Below are positions 33,647 to 41,987 of a stretch of DNA of 64,000 nt, piece after piece (the first letter of the stretch is position 1; each line of letters starts with the position of its first letter). The DNA is from Oscillospiraceae bacterium (lineage in GTDB: Bacteria > Bacillota > Clostridia > Oscillospirales > JAKOTC01), in contig DAOPZJ010000004.1 in assembly GCA_035353335.1 (NCBI GenBank), forward strand, positions 21,905 through 85,904. Reading direction: 5' to 3'. The notes below the pieces were generated by a model. It had not been told where the DNA came from. It did no database searches and was given only the letters and a program-made list of their open reading frames with translations. Position numbers and translations under genes: made by a program.

Positions 33647-33961
33647 TTGGAAGATAAAAATGAAAAGCAAGCAAGGGTTTTCAAGGCATTCTGTGATGAA
33701 AACCGTCTGCGGATATTGGAACTGCTGCGCGGCGGAGAAAAGTGCGCCTGTGTGCTGATGGATAAACTCGATATGAGCCAGTCGGCGATCTCGTATCACA
33801 TGAAGGTTCTGGTCGAGTCGGGCATCGTCGAGAGCCGCCAGGAGGGCAAGTGGACGCATTACAAACTCAGTGAAACGGGCAGTGCGCAAGCCGTTGAATT
33901 GTTGAGAGAACTGACTACACCTAACACGGTTTGTGATAAAGAAACCTGCTGCCAAAAATAA
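33647..33961 (+). CDS. arsR: ArsR/SmtB-family metalloregulator
   Basis: A 104-residue winged-helix repressor starting at TTG 33647 (GAGGTGA upstream). The helix-3 metal site KCACVLMDKL has Cys33 and Cys35, matching the classic ELCVCDL arsenite/antimonite site. The recognition region MSQSAISYHMKVL follows. Additional cysteines in the tail (CDKETCC) may add a third thiolate for As(III). It should release the two ATCAAA-type operators when As(III) or a related thiophilic ion binds. Its own hairpin terminator separates it from arsP. Confidence 0.93.
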   Translation: MEDKNEKQARVFKAFCDENRLRILELLRGGEKCACVLMDKLDMSQSAISYHMKVLVESGIVESRQEGKWTHYKLSETGSAQAVELLRELTTPNTVCDKETCCQK

Positions 33962-33991
33962 AGCCATCGCAATGATCCGCGGATGGCTTTT
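33961..33991 (+). terminator. Hairpin between arsR and the ars operon
   Basis: AAAGCCATC pairs with GATGGCTTT, followed by TA. It separates arsR from the operator-controlled arsP operon. Confidence 0.6.
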
Positions 33992-34004
33992 ATCAAAACC
34001 AATA

Positions 34005-34024
34005 CATCAAAATTATTTGATATG
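34005..34024. promoter_or_regulatory. ArsR operator 2
   Basis: ACATCAAAATTATTTGATAT repeats operator 1 with three changes, placed 13 bases before arsP. It indicates that the main operon is separately controlled by ArsR. Confidence 0.7.
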
Positions 34025-34037
34025 AAAGGGTAGCGCA

Positions 34038-35051
34038 ATGCAAGTATTAAAAGCTATTTGGGACTTTATACAAACCCAAATTCTCGGTATGAAGTGGTTA
34101 AATGACCTCATCGGGAGCGGGCTTTCCGCCCTTGGATTGGATCTTGAAAACCGGTGGGTCAACAGCGCACAGTTTTTCCTTTATGATGTAATTAAAATCA
34201 CGGTGCTGCTGTGCCTGTTGATTTTTGTGATCAGCTACATCCAGAGCTATTTTCCGCCGGAGCGCAGTAAAAAGATTCTCGGACGCTTTCACGGCATCGG
34301 TGCAAATACCGTTGCAGCGCTGCTCGGTACGGTTACGCCGTTTTGTTCGTGTTCGTCCATTCCACTGTTCATCGGCTTTACCTCCGCGGGCCTGCCGGTC
34401 GGCGTGACGTTTTCGTTTCTGATTTCCTCGCCGATGGTCGACTTAGGTTCCTTGGTGCTGTTGATGAGCATTTTCGGGGTTAAGGTTGCAATAATCTATG
34501 TTTTGTTCGGACTGATTGTCGCGGTTGCAGGCGGTACGCTGATTGAAAAACTGCATATGGAGAGATATGTGGAGAGCTTTATTCTGACCGCCGGAAGCGT
34601 GGACATCGAATCGCCCGATCTGACTAAAAGAGACCGGCTGGTTTACGCCAAAGAACAGATGTTCGCGACTTTTAAAAAGGTGATCCTGTACATTTTAATC
34701 GGCGTTGCGGTCGGTGCTGTCATTCACAATTGGATTCCCGAGCAATGGATCAGCGCCGCACTCGGCAGCAACAACCCCTTCGGCGTGATCATTGCGACAT
34801 TGATCGGCGTCCCGATGTACGCGGATATTTTTGGCACGATTCCGATTGCCGAAGCCCTGTTTGCAAAAGGTGCGCAATTAGGTGTGATCCTGTCTTTTAT
34901 GATGGCCGTTACAACGCTGTCGCTTCCGTCGATGATCATGCTTCGTAAAGCGGTGAAACCCAAACTGCTGGCACTGTTTATCGCAATTTGTACCGTCGGC
35001 ATCATCCTGGTCGGATATCTGTTCAACGCACTTCAGACACTGATTATATAA
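34038..35051 (+). CDS. arsP: ArsP-like permease (DUF318/SO_0444 type)
   Basis: A 337-residue membrane protein with about eight helices and the hallmark TPFCSCSSIPLFIGF (Cys103, Cys105). A second half carries GVPMYADIFGTIPIAEAL. ArsP proteins export trivalent organoarsenicals such as methylarsenite, which fits the arsM gene in the same operon. A cytoplasmic loop of about 40 residues (MERYVESF to KEQMFATFKK) separates the halves. Close relatives are also annotated as generic permeases, so the substrate assignment rests on context. Confidence 0.85.
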   Translation: MQVLKAIWDFIQTQILGMKWLNDLIGSGLSALGLDLENRWVNSAQFFLYDVIKITVLLCLLIFVISYIQSYFPPERSKKILGRFHGIGANTVAALLGTVTPFCSCSSIPLFIGFTSAGLPVGVTFSFLISSPMVDLGSLVLLMSIFGVKVAIIYVLFGLIVAVAGGTLIEKLHMERYVESFILTAGSVDIESPDLTKRDRLVYAKEQMFATFKKVILYILIGVAVGAVIHNWIPEQWISAALGSNNPFGVIIATLIGVPMYADIFGTIPIAEALFAKGAQLGVILSFMMAVTTLSLPSMIMLRKAVKPKLLALFIAICTVGIILVGYLFNALQTLII

Positions 35052-35073
35052 AAACTTATCGGAGGAAAAGAAA

Positions 35074-35364
35074 ATGGCTAAAAAGTGGTATCCTGTTGTC
35101 AATTATCTGATTTGCGAGGACTGCGGCACCTGTGTTGCAAAGTGCCCGCACGGCGTGTATGACGTCAAAAAGGCGCCGTCGCCGGTTGTGATAAGCCCCG
35201 ATGAATGCGTCGATCACTGCCACGGCTGCGGCAACCGCTGTCCCGTCGGTGCGATTACTTATGTCGGCGACGACACCGGCTGGACGCCGCCGAACAAAAA
35301 AGCGGCGGCTGAAAGTTCATGCGGCTGCGACGGCGGCAACAGCAGAGGCGGCTGTGATTGCTGA
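35074..35364 (+). CDS. Ferredoxin-like 4Fe-4S protein with Cys-rich tail (ars operon)
   Basis: A 96-residue protein with two cluster motifs: CEDCGTCVAKCPHG near 13-24, and CVDHCHGCGNRCP near 46-58. A tail reads SSCGCDGG and GGCDC. It would carry two 4Fe-4S clusters. The tail cysteine pairs could bind arsenic or a metal. Position between arsP and a thioredoxin-like gene suggests a redox role in arsenical processing. The exact partner is unknown. Confidence 0.85.
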   Translation: MAKKWYPVVNYLICEDCGTCVAKCPHGVYDVKKAPSPVVISPDECVDHCHGCGNRCPVGAITYVGDDTGWTPPNKKAAAESSCGCDGGNSRGGCDC

Positions 35365-35396
35365 CAATAAATTAAAACGAAAAGGAGCGAGTGATT

Positions 35397-35735
35397 ATGT
35401 CAATCTTTAATAAGAAAAAGGAAGAATCCTGCTGCTGTGGAAACTGCGACGCAAAAAGTATGGAACAAGCAGAGAAGGCAAAAACCGAAGGCGCGAGTGT
35501 AAAAGTGCTTGGAAGCGGCTGCGCCAAATGCAATCAGCTCGAAGCGTCGGTCAAAGAGGCCTTGTTGTTGCTCGGAATGGATGCGGCGATCGACCATGTG
35601 ACCGATTTCGCCCAGATTGCCGCATACGGCGTCATGAGCACGCCCGCACTGGTCGTGGACGGCAAGGTCGTTTCTTACGGCAAGGTGTTGAAGACCGAAG
35701 AAGTCATCAAAATTTTACAGAAAGTCAGGGGCTAA
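35397..35735 (+). CDS. Thioredoxin-like small redox protein with Cys-rich N terminus
   Basis: A 112-residue protein. The N-terminal ESCCCGNCDAK holds four cysteines, followed by a glutaredoxin/thioredoxin fold with the active site GSGCAKCNQLE and the cis-Pro segment GVMSTPALVVDGKVV, typical of the TM0996/MTH895 family. ATG 35397 fits the AAGGAG site better than GTG 35391. It may reduce ArsC or ArsM disulfides, or pass arsenic to the exporter. Such proteins often accompany arsP-type permeases. Confidence 0.88.
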   Translation: MSIFNKKKEESCCCGNCDAKSMEQAEKAKTEGASVKVLGSGCAKCNQLEASVKEALLLLGMDAAIDHVTDFAQIAAYGVMSTPALVVDGKVVSYGKVLKTEEVIKILQKVRG

Positions 35736-35737
35736 AA

Positions 35738-35941
35738 ATGAAAGCTGTCATTGATAAGAGGAAGTGCTCTTCCGACCTGAGGATGTGCAAGCCGATGAAA
35801 GAATGTCCCACCGGTGCGATTTCGTGGATTGAAGACGACGACGAGCCGCTCGGTTCCCGCATGGAGATCGATGAGGGTAAATGCACCGGCTGCGGGCTCT
35901 GTGTCGAGTTGTGCTGCGGAAACTGCATCGAAGTAAAGTAA
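35738..35941 (+). CDS. Small ferredoxin-like 4Fe-4S protein (ars operon)
   Basis: A 67-residue protein from ATG 35738, two bases after the thioredoxin-like stop. It has one complete cluster motif, CTGCGLCVELCCGNC, near the C terminus, and an N-terminal half with CSSDLRMCKPMKECPTGAI, which keeps three cysteines in altered spacing plus CP. It is the second of three iron-sulfur proteins in the operon. Function is inferred only from company. Confidence 0.8.
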   Translation: MKAVIDKRKCSSDLRMCKPMKECPTGAISWIEDDDEPLGSRMEIDEGKCTGCGLCVELCCGNCIEVK

Positions 35942-35985
35942 AACAAATATAACACGTTATAACTGCGAACCTTAAGGAGTTATTT

Positions 35986-36774
35986 ATGAGTGGCAAAGAG
36001 GAAACCAGAGAGCAAATCCGAAAAAAGTATTCGAAAATTGCGTTGAAGGGCGGCGAAGATTGCGGCTGCAGTTCGGGATGCTGCGGTGCGAAACCCCGCC
36101 TTGACGTTAAGGAAATCACCAAAAATCTCGGATACTCCGATGATGACCTTTCAAATATGCCCAATCAGGTAAATATGGGCCTCGGCTGCGGGAATCCTCT
36201 TGCGATCGCCTCACTCAAAGAGGGCGAGACGGTTCTCGATTTGGGCAGCGGGGGCGGTTTCGACTGCTTTTTGGCCAGGAGAAAAGTCGGTGAATCCGGG
36301 CATGTCATCGGCATCGATATGACGCCCGAAATGATCAAGCTGTCGCGTGAAAACGCCCGAAAAAGCAAAGTCGCGAATGTGGAGTTTCGCCTTGGCGAAA
36401 TTGAGCATATGCCGGTTGCGGACGGCGTCGTGGATGTGATTATCTCAAACTGCGTGATCAATTTATCGGTTGAAAAAGAAAAGGTGTTCAAAGAGGCCTA
36501 CCGGGTTTTGAAAACCGGAGGGAGAATCTGCGTTTCCGACGTCGTTGCGACTGCCGAACTGCCCGAGGAATTGAAAAAGAACATCGCCATGCTGACGGGC
36601 TGCATTGCGGGAGCGGAATATGTTGAAAACCTCAGAGCGATGTTAACAAACGCCGGTTTTAAAAACATTCGAATGACCCCGAAAGACAACAGCAGAGAAA
36701 TCCTGTCCTCTTGGGCGCCCGGAAAAGGCGTCGAAAATTACGTGGCTTCCTATATCATCGAGGCGGAAAAATAA
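35986..36774 (+). CDS. arsM: Arsenite S-adenosylmethionine methyltransferase
   Basis: A 262-residue enzyme that methylates As(III). The SAM motif VLDLGSGGGFDCFLA is at about 83-98. The arsenic-binding cysteines align as Cys68 (GLGCGNP), Cys156 (SNCVINL) and Cys206 (TGCIAGA), the three conserved positions of ArsM. An extra N-terminal cluster CGCSSGCCG (26-34) is usual in bacterial ArsM. Methylarsenite made here is the expected substrate of ArsP upstream. In anaerobes trivalent methylated forms persist and are toxic to competitors. Confidence 0.95.
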   Translation: MSGKEETREQIRKKYSKIALKGGEDCGCSSGCCGAKPRLDVKEITKNLGYSDDDLSNMPNQVNMGLGCGNPLAIASLKEGETVLDLGSGGGFDCFLARRKVGESGHVIGIDMTPEMIKLSRENARKSKVANVEFRLGEIEHMPVADGVVDVIISNCVINLSVEKEKVFKEAYRVLKTGGRICVSDVVATAELPEELKKNIAMLTGCIAGAEYVENLRAMLTNAGFKNIRMTPKDNSREILSSWAPGKGVENYVASYIIEAEK

Positions 36775-36822
36775 TAATTTTCGAAATTGTTCGGTATTCA
36801 AACACGAATCGGAGATGGTGTT

Positions 36823-37890
36823 GTGGATAAAATAAAAAAACAGGGCATCGGATTTTTTGAAAAATATCTGACGGTTTGGGTGCTGTTATGTATGGCGGCG
36901 GGTATCTTGATCGGCAAATTTTTGCCCGGAATCCCCGGTTTTCTCGAAAAAATTCAATATGCGGGGCAAAATATCCCGATTGCCGTCCTCATTTGGATTA
37001 TGATCTACCCGATGATGATGAAGATTGATTTTCAGTCCATAAAAAATGTGAGAAAGAACCCGCTCGGATTGGTGATTTCATCCGGAAACAGCTGGCTGGT
37101 AAAACCGTTTCTGATGTTCGGTCTGTCGTCTCTCTTTTTCTATGTCATCTTCAAAGCGTTTATCCCGCATGATTTGGCGCAAAGCTATGTGACAGGCGCC
37201 GTATTGCTGGGCGTTGCCCCGTGTACAGCAATGGTTTTTGTGTGGAGCAACCTCACAAAGGGCGATCCCGCGCACACGCTGGTGCAGGTTTCCGTCAACG
37301 ATCTGTTGATCATTGTTTTGTTTGTCCCGCTGACAACTCTACTGCTCGGAATCAATCAAAGTCAAATCCCTTGGGATACACTGATTTTTTCCATCGTTCT
37401 CTTTGTCGTAATTCCTTTGTCGGCAGGCGCTGTAACGAGGAGTTTAATGATCAGGAAAAAAGGTTTGGAATATTTCAACGAAAAGTTTGTTCCGAAATTC
37501 GACGGGATTACCACTTCCGGTTTGTTGCTGACGCTCGTTATCATTTTTACATTTCAAGGCGATGTGATTCTGGAAAATCCGTTTTATGTGCTCTTGATCG
37601 CCGTTCCGCTGATTCTTCAAAATATCATCTCCGCGACGATTGCCTATCAGTTGTGCAGGTGGGCGAAACTGCCTCATAACATTTCCGCGCCCGCCTCTCT
37701 GATCGCCGCTTCCGATTTCTTTGAATTGTCGGTGGCTGTCGCGATTTCGCTGTTCGGGCCGGATTCCCCGGTGGTGCTTGTCTGCACGGTCGGCGTACTG
37801 ACAGAAGTTCCGGTGATGCTGCTGCTTGTGAAATTTATCAACAAAACAAAGCATTGGTTTCCCGAGACCGGCAAGGAAACAGCAAAATGA
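36823..37890 (+). CDS. acr3: ACR3-family arsenite efflux permease
   Basis: A 355-residue, ten-helix carrier from GTG 36823 (GGAGATGG upstream). The essential cysteine is Cys134 in GVAPCTAMVFVWSNL, and the late signature ASDFFELSVAVAISLFG is present. It exports As(OH)3 using the proton gradient. The arsC start overlaps its stop (ATGA), so reductase and exporter are made together. Confidence 0.94.
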   Translation: MDKIKKQGIGFFEKYLTVWVLLCMAAGILIGKFLPGIPGFLEKIQYAGQNIPIAVLIWIMIYPMMMKIDFQSIKNVRKNPLGLVISSGNSWLVKPFLMFGLSSLFFYVIFKAFIPHDLAQSYVTGAVLLGVAPCTAMVFVWSNLTKGDPAHTLVQVSVNDLLIIVLFVPLTTLLLGINQSQIPWDTLIFSIVLFVVIPLSAGAVTRSLMIRKKGLEYFNEKFVPKFDGITTSGLLLTLVIIFTFQGDVILENPFYVLLIAVPLILQNIISATIAYQLCRWAKLPHNISAPASLIAASDFFELSVAVAISLFGPDSPVVLVCTVGVLTEVPVMLLLVKFINKTKHWFPETGKETAK

Positions 37891-38285
37891 AGAAAGTCGC
37901 TTTTATCTGCGTCCATAACTCCTGCCGAAGTCAAATCGCCGAGGCGCTCGGAAAGCATTTCGCCGCAGATGTTTTTCAGAGTTATTCCGCAGGCACGGAA
38001 GTAAAAGACCGCATTAATCCCGACACCGTTCGGCTGATGAAGCAGCTTTATGGAATCGACATGGAGTTGACCCAGCGTCCCAAGCTGCTCGCCGATCTGC
38101 CGCCGGTGGATGTGGTCATCACGATGGGCTGCAATGTCGAGTGTCCTTATCTGCCGTGTAAACGTCGGGAGGATTGGGGACTCGACGATCCTACAGGCAA
38201 ATCGGATGATCATTTCATTACTGTAATCAAAACGATTGAATCAAAAATCATTTCTTTAAAGACGGAACTTGGGGGGCGTTCATGA
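37887..38285 (+). CDS. arsC: Arsenate reductase (thioredoxin-coupled, LMW-phosphatase fold)
   Basis: A 132-residue enzyme reducing As(V) to As(III). The phosphatase loop CVHNSCR (Cys8 to Arg14) binds arsenate. The relay cysteines lie in MGCNVECPYLPC (Cys82, Cys86, Cys91), followed by WGLDDPTGKSDD. This is the Bacillus-type ArsC that uses thioredoxin, for which the thioredoxin-like protein at 35397 is a candidate. The start is ATG 37887; a longer frame reaches back into acr3. Confidence 0.94.
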   Translation: MKKVAFICVHNSCRSQIAEALGKHFAADVFQSYSAGTEVKDRINPDTVRLMKQLYGIDMELTQRPKLLADLPPVDVVITMGCNVECPYLPCKRREDWGLDDPTGKSDDHFITVIKTIESKIISLKTELGGRS

Positions 38286-38503
38286 AAAGAGCAATTATAA
38301 ATTCCGCGATATGTGAAAATTGCAGCCCTTGTAATGTGGAAATTAATTGTCCTAATAATGCGGTAATCAGAGAAACAAATAGCGATAAACCATGGATAGA
38401 TTTTTATAAATGCTGCGGGTGTATGAAATGTAAATCTTTTTGTCTCATTAAAGCGATTGAAGAAATTTCTCGTCCTTGCGGTGAGAAAAGAAAAGGCTGG
38501 TAA
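38282..38503 (+). CDS. Third ferredoxin-like protein of the ars operon
   Basis: A 73-residue protein overlapping arsC by ATGA. The N-terminal motif CENCSPCNVEINCP and the C-terminal CCGCMKCKSFC suggest two clusters, both with spacing unlike standard ferredoxin (C-x2-C-x2-C-x5-CP and C-x2-C-x2-C-x3-C). Its codon use is more A+T-rich than its neighbours, which may point to a separate origin. It closes the operon before a terminator. Confidence 0.75.
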   Translation: MKRAIINSAICENCSPCNVEINCPNNAVIRETNSDKPWIDFYKCCGCMKCKSFCLIKAIEEISRPCGEKRKGW

Positions 38504-38557
38504 TAGTTTCGCTGGTTCCAATTTTTAAGGTTATCATGCGATCGGAGTTTATAGAGC

Positions 38558-38583
38558 AAGGCGATTTGACAACAAATCGCCTT
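38558..38583 (+). terminator. Terminator of the ars operon
   Basis: AAGGCGATTT pairs with AAATCGCCTT around a 6-nt loop. Confidence 0.75.
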
Positions 38584-38607
38584 TACTATTTTGCGTCAGT
38601 CTTCGGA

Positions 38608-38636
38608 TTGACATCGTAAGCAATCGCTTTTATAAT
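38608..38636 (+). promoter_or_regulatory. Promoter of the SASA esterase gene
   Basis: TTGACA (38608-38613), a 17-base spacer and TATAAT (38631-38636), 32 bases before the ATG. Confidence 0.75.
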
Positions 38637-38668
38637 GAAATTAACGGAAGAAGATCGAAGGGGTTGCG

Positions 38669-39442
38669 ATGGAGCAAAACAATATGGTCGACCTGGTTAT
38701 TTTTATAGGGCAGTCGAATATGTCCGGGCGGGGGAATGCCGCCGAAAGCGTCGTGTGCAAAAGCGGACATGGCTATGAGTTCCGCGCCGTCAGCGACCCA
38801 ACCCGGCTGTATGATCTTGTCGAGCCGTTCGGCGTCAATGAGCATAACCCCGAGAGCGGCGTCAACGACCATGCGATGGCAGGTTCCATGGTTTCGGCTC
38901 TTTGCGAGTCCTATTTTTCCCTGACAAACATCCCGATCGTCGCGGTATCGTGCAGCATGGGCGGAACCGACACCGAATTCTGGCATCCCGATAAACCGCC
39001 GATTCAAGACGCAATAGCCCGTTTGAAAGCAGCAGAGAAGTATTTAACTGATCATAGTTATTCGATTCGGCACCGGTTTATGATCTGGTGCCAGGGTGAG
39101 CAGGACGGGTTTAATGGACTGCCGGGCGAGGAGTACAACGTCCGGCTGACTGCGATTATCAATCGAATGAAAACGGCCGGAATCGAGAAATGCTTTGTCA
39201 TTCAAATCGGGCACCAACGCGATAATGACTCTTTCGATGAGATTATCGCGGCACAGGAAACACTCTGCCGTGAAAATCCAGACGCGGTTTTAGCCTCGGT
39301 CAGGTTTTCCGAAATGCGGGAATTGATGAAAGACAACTGCCATTTTACGCAGCAGGGGTATAATATCACAGGTGCCGACGCAGGATTGAATATGGCGCGG
39401 TGTGTTTTGACCGGTAAAAAACCGCTGCTATACCGTAAATAA
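38669..39442 (+). CDS. SASA-domain carbohydrate esterase (sialate O-acetylesterase-like)
   Basis: A 257-residue SGNH-type hydrolase. Ser16 is the nucleophile in FIGQSNMSGRGN, the oxyanion block is WCQGEQDG, and the late catalytic His lies in NCHFTQQGY. Relatives remove acetyl groups from sialic acids or xylan (CE6). No signal peptide is seen, so it would act on imported acetylated sugars. It has its own promoter and stands alone between the ars operon and a membrane-protein gene. Confidence 0.88.
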   Translation: MEQNNMVDLVIFIGQSNMSGRGNAAESVVCKSGHGYEFRAVSDPTRLYDLVEPFGVNEHNPESGVNDHAMAGSMVSALCESYFSLTNIPIVAVSCSMGGTDTEFWHPDKPPIQDAIARLKAAEKYLTDHSYSIRHRFMIWCQGEQDGFNGLPGEEYNVRLTAIINRMKTAGIEKCFVIQIGHQRDNDSFDEIIAAQETLCRENPDAVLASVRFSEMRELMKDNCHFTQQGYNITGADAGLNMARCVLTGKKPLLYRK

Positions 39443-39497
39443 TCACATTTCCGCTGTTTCATCAACTCTAATAAAAGTTTTGATTGGAGGGATTCGA

Positions 39498-41336
39498 GTG
39501 AGTAAAATATTTCAATCGGTCTTTCATGTTTTTGCGGGCGCATGGAAAGCATTGAAACGATATCCGGTCTCTATCGGCTGCGCAGCGGCTTTTTCGGTTG
39601 TGGTGCTGATCCGGATTCAGCTTGACTGGCAGCAGCAGGAGCCGTATAACTTCTTGTTCAACTGTCTGAACTGGTCGTTTGCGCTCGGAGCCATCGTCAG
39701 TCTGGCTGCGGTCGTATTGGCTGTCAGCCGCTTCGGGGGTAATAAGGTATTTATTATCGCCAATCTATTCGGCATTATTGCCGCCGCTGTGACATTTGCT
39801 TTGCTGTACTTCCTTCCCGAATTCAATGCCCCAAACAGCTATGCAATGCTCAGAAGTATTGCCCAAATTCGCGTCGCCGTGCTGATTTTAATCAGCTTAA
39901 TCCTGTTTATCCTTTTCGCGGGTTTCCGCGAACACCGAACCGAGTTTGATTCGGCTCTGTTCATGGCGGAAAAGGCCTTTTTTATCTCTCTGATTTACGG
40001 ACTTGTCATTTTTGCAGGTACGTCCGGCATTGCCGCGGCATTTAAATATCTGATTTACAGTGACATGAGCGAAAAAGTGTATCAATATATCGGTACGCTG
40101 TCGGGGCTCATCGGATATACACTGTTTGTCGGATATTTCCCGGACTTCACTAAGGGCATTGACGACCCGAGACGGGACGAAGCGCAGCGGCAGCCGCGGT
40201 TTATTGAGATTCTGTTTTCCTACATCATGATCCCGATTGTTTTGGTCCTGACGCTCGTATTGCTCATTTGGACGGGGCGGACCGTTCTGACCGGGATGCA
40301 GGTCGAATTCATTCAGCTTTATTCCATTGCGGCAGCATACACCCTCGGCGGTCTGTGGCTGCATGCAATGACCATCCGCAGCGAATCTGCCCTCGCAAAA
40401 ATATACCGGATTGTCTACCCGATCGCCTCTTTCATCATCCTGATCTTTGAGGCCTGGGCGGTGATCCGTCAGCTTCTGAATACCGGTTTAAAGACGACCG
40501 AATATATTTTTATCCTCTTGTGGGTGCTTGCGTTCGTGGGGTCTATATCGATTCTCACGAAAAAACTGCGCGCGCATGTTTTTATTGCGCTGACGGCATG
40601 TTTTCTGGCGGCCATATCGATTCTGCCGGTTATCGGTTATCGGGATTTACCGGTCACTGCTCAAATCAACCGGTTGGAAAAACTATTGGTCAGTCAGGAT
40701 ATGCTGCCGGGCAATACCTTGTCAAAAGCCAAGACAGAACCCGTAGAATCGATAAAAATCGCCGTTACCGACGCGGTGTATTATCTCATCAACGAAGACC
40801 AAAACAGATTGCCGGTATGGTTCGATGCGGCCGCGGTTAAAGAAAAGGGTTTTAAAGAGGTCTTCGGGTTTGAGCAAACCCAAGCACAAACGCAAAATCC
40901 CGAAACGCCCGAAACCCCTAAAAGTCTGTTTATCTCTCTCAACTCATCAGCAATGCCGATTAAAGATTACGATTGGGTTGTCGGCTTCCGGAAAAACGGT
41001 TCGGAACCGATTCGATTCACCGGTAAAAACGGCGATTACGAAGTAAAATGGATCACGGAGTCGGAGAAAAAAGCCCCCTTAATCAGCATTTCATTGAATG
41101 GTCAGGTACTGATCGAGCAGAGTTTGGATAACTATTTTAAAAAAATGACCGAGCAATACGGGCTAAATGTGAAAGATTCCATCACCGGAACTTTGGACAA
41201 TATGAGCATTGGCTTTGAAACCGACTCGTTCAAAGCCCTGTTGGTTTTAAATTCGGTGCAAATTTCGGTGAACACATCAACCGGAGAGGACTTTTATTGG
41301 GCTGAACCGGGAGTGCTGTATATTTCGGAAAAATAA
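39498..41336 (+). CDS. DUF4153-type membrane protein
   Basis: A 612-residue protein from GTG 39498 (GGAGG 7 bases upstream). About 12 hydrophobic helices fill residues 20-390, with the recognisable DUF4153 segment around AFKYLIYSDMSEKVYQYIGTL and LFVGYFPDF. The C-terminal 200 residues are a soluble domain (SLFISLNSSAMPIKDYDWVV, VKWITESEKKAPLISISLNG) that is probably extracytoplasmic. The function of the family is unknown. No clear partner is encoded nearby. Confidence 0.8.
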   Translation: MSKIFQSVFHVFAGAWKALKRYPVSIGCAAAFSVVVLIRIQLDWQQQEPYNFLFNCLNWSFALGAIVSLAAVVLAVSRFGGNKVFIIANLFGIIAAAVTFALLYFLPEFNAPNSYAMLRSIAQIRVAVLILISLILFILFAGFREHRTEFDSALFMAEKAFFISLIYGLVIFAGTSGIAAAFKYLIYSDMSEKVYQYIGTLSGLIGYTLFVGYFPDFTKGIDDPRRDEAQRQPRFIEILFSYIMIPIVLVLTLVLLIWTGRTVLTGMQVEFIQLYSIAAAYTLGGLWLHAMTIRSESALAKIYRIVYPIASFIILIFEAWAVIRQLLNTGLKTTEYIFILLWVLAFVGSISILTKKLRAHVFIALTACFLAAISILPVIGYRDLPVTAQINRLEKLLVSQDMLPGNTLSKAKTEPVESIKIAVTDAVYYLINEDQNRLPVWFDAAAVKEKGFKEVFGFEQTQAQTQNPETPETPKSLFISLNSSAMPIKDYDWVVGFRKNGSEPIRFTGKNGDYEVKWITESEKKAPLISISLNGQVLIEQSLDNYFKKMTEQYGLNVKDSITGTLDNMSIGFETDSFKALLVLNSVQISVNTSTGEDFYWAEPGVLYISEK

Positions 41337-41367
41337 ATTAAAATTGCCGATTATATCATTACGAGGG

Positions 41368-41826
41368 CTAGGCTTCAGAGGATTCGGCCTGCTCTTTTTT
41401 GGCTTGCTTTTCGGCAAGCTTATTGGTATCAATGGTATTGCGGAAAACCACAAACCGCTGGAATAAAAACTCGGTCACAAAATTAATAAACATGTTAATA
41501 AAGGTCACTAAATATTCGTTCCAAAGCAGGTCTTCGACCAACCAATCGCCGAAAACGGTTGAAAGCGGCGTGAAAATGGCATAATAACCGAATACCTTGA
41601 GCATTGCGATCGGCACGTTGTTCGCGGATTTAAAAGTGAATTTACTGTTTAGGGTGAAATTCCAAAGGACGGACAGCACCAGCGCGATCAGATAACTTCC
41701 CCAATAAGGCAGCCGGATGATTTCGTTCAGGAAAGCGAAGCTGCCCATCTGGATGAGACCCGCGCTGACGGAAAACAACAAAAACTTAATCCACCGCCAA
41801 AATTCTTTTATGTTCTGCTTTTTCAT
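41368..41826 (-). CDS. GtrA-family membrane protein
   Basis: A 152-residue protein with four helices. The family pattern is FLLFSVSAGLIQMGSFAFLNE, VLSVLWNFTLNSKFTFKS and FLFQRFVVFRN. GtrA proteins are thought to flip polyprenyl-linked sugars or assist glycosyltransferases in cell-wall or membrane glycan synthesis. The C terminus is a charged tail (KLAEKQAKKEQAESSEA). It stands alone and is convergent with the DUF4153 gene. Confidence 0.88.
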   Translation of the reverse strand: MKKQNIKEFWRWIKFLLFSVSAGLIQMGSFAFLNEIIRLPYWGSYLIALVLSVLWNFTLNSKFTFKSANNVPIAMLKVFGYYAIFTPLSTVFGDWLVEDLLWNEYLVTFINMFINFVTEFLFQRFVVFRNTIDTNKLAEKQAKKEQAESSEA

Positions 41827-41903
41827 TTCAATTCCGCCTTTCGCGGCTTTTGGAATTATTATAGCATAAATGGGCAGGCAGTCAAATAGTCAAATATATC
41901 GTA

Positions 41904-41945
41904 AAAACCCGCAAGCCACGGCATTTGCCATGGCTTGCGGGTTTT
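41904..41945 (-). terminator. Terminator of the ECF sigma/RsgI-like operon
   Basis: AAACCCGCAAGCCA pairs with TGGCTTGCGGGTTT around a 12-nt loop. Read on the minus strand it is followed by TTTTTACG. Confidence 0.8.
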
Positions 41946-41987
41946 CTATATCGGAGGACTGTTGATGTATCATCAAGTAAAGATTAT

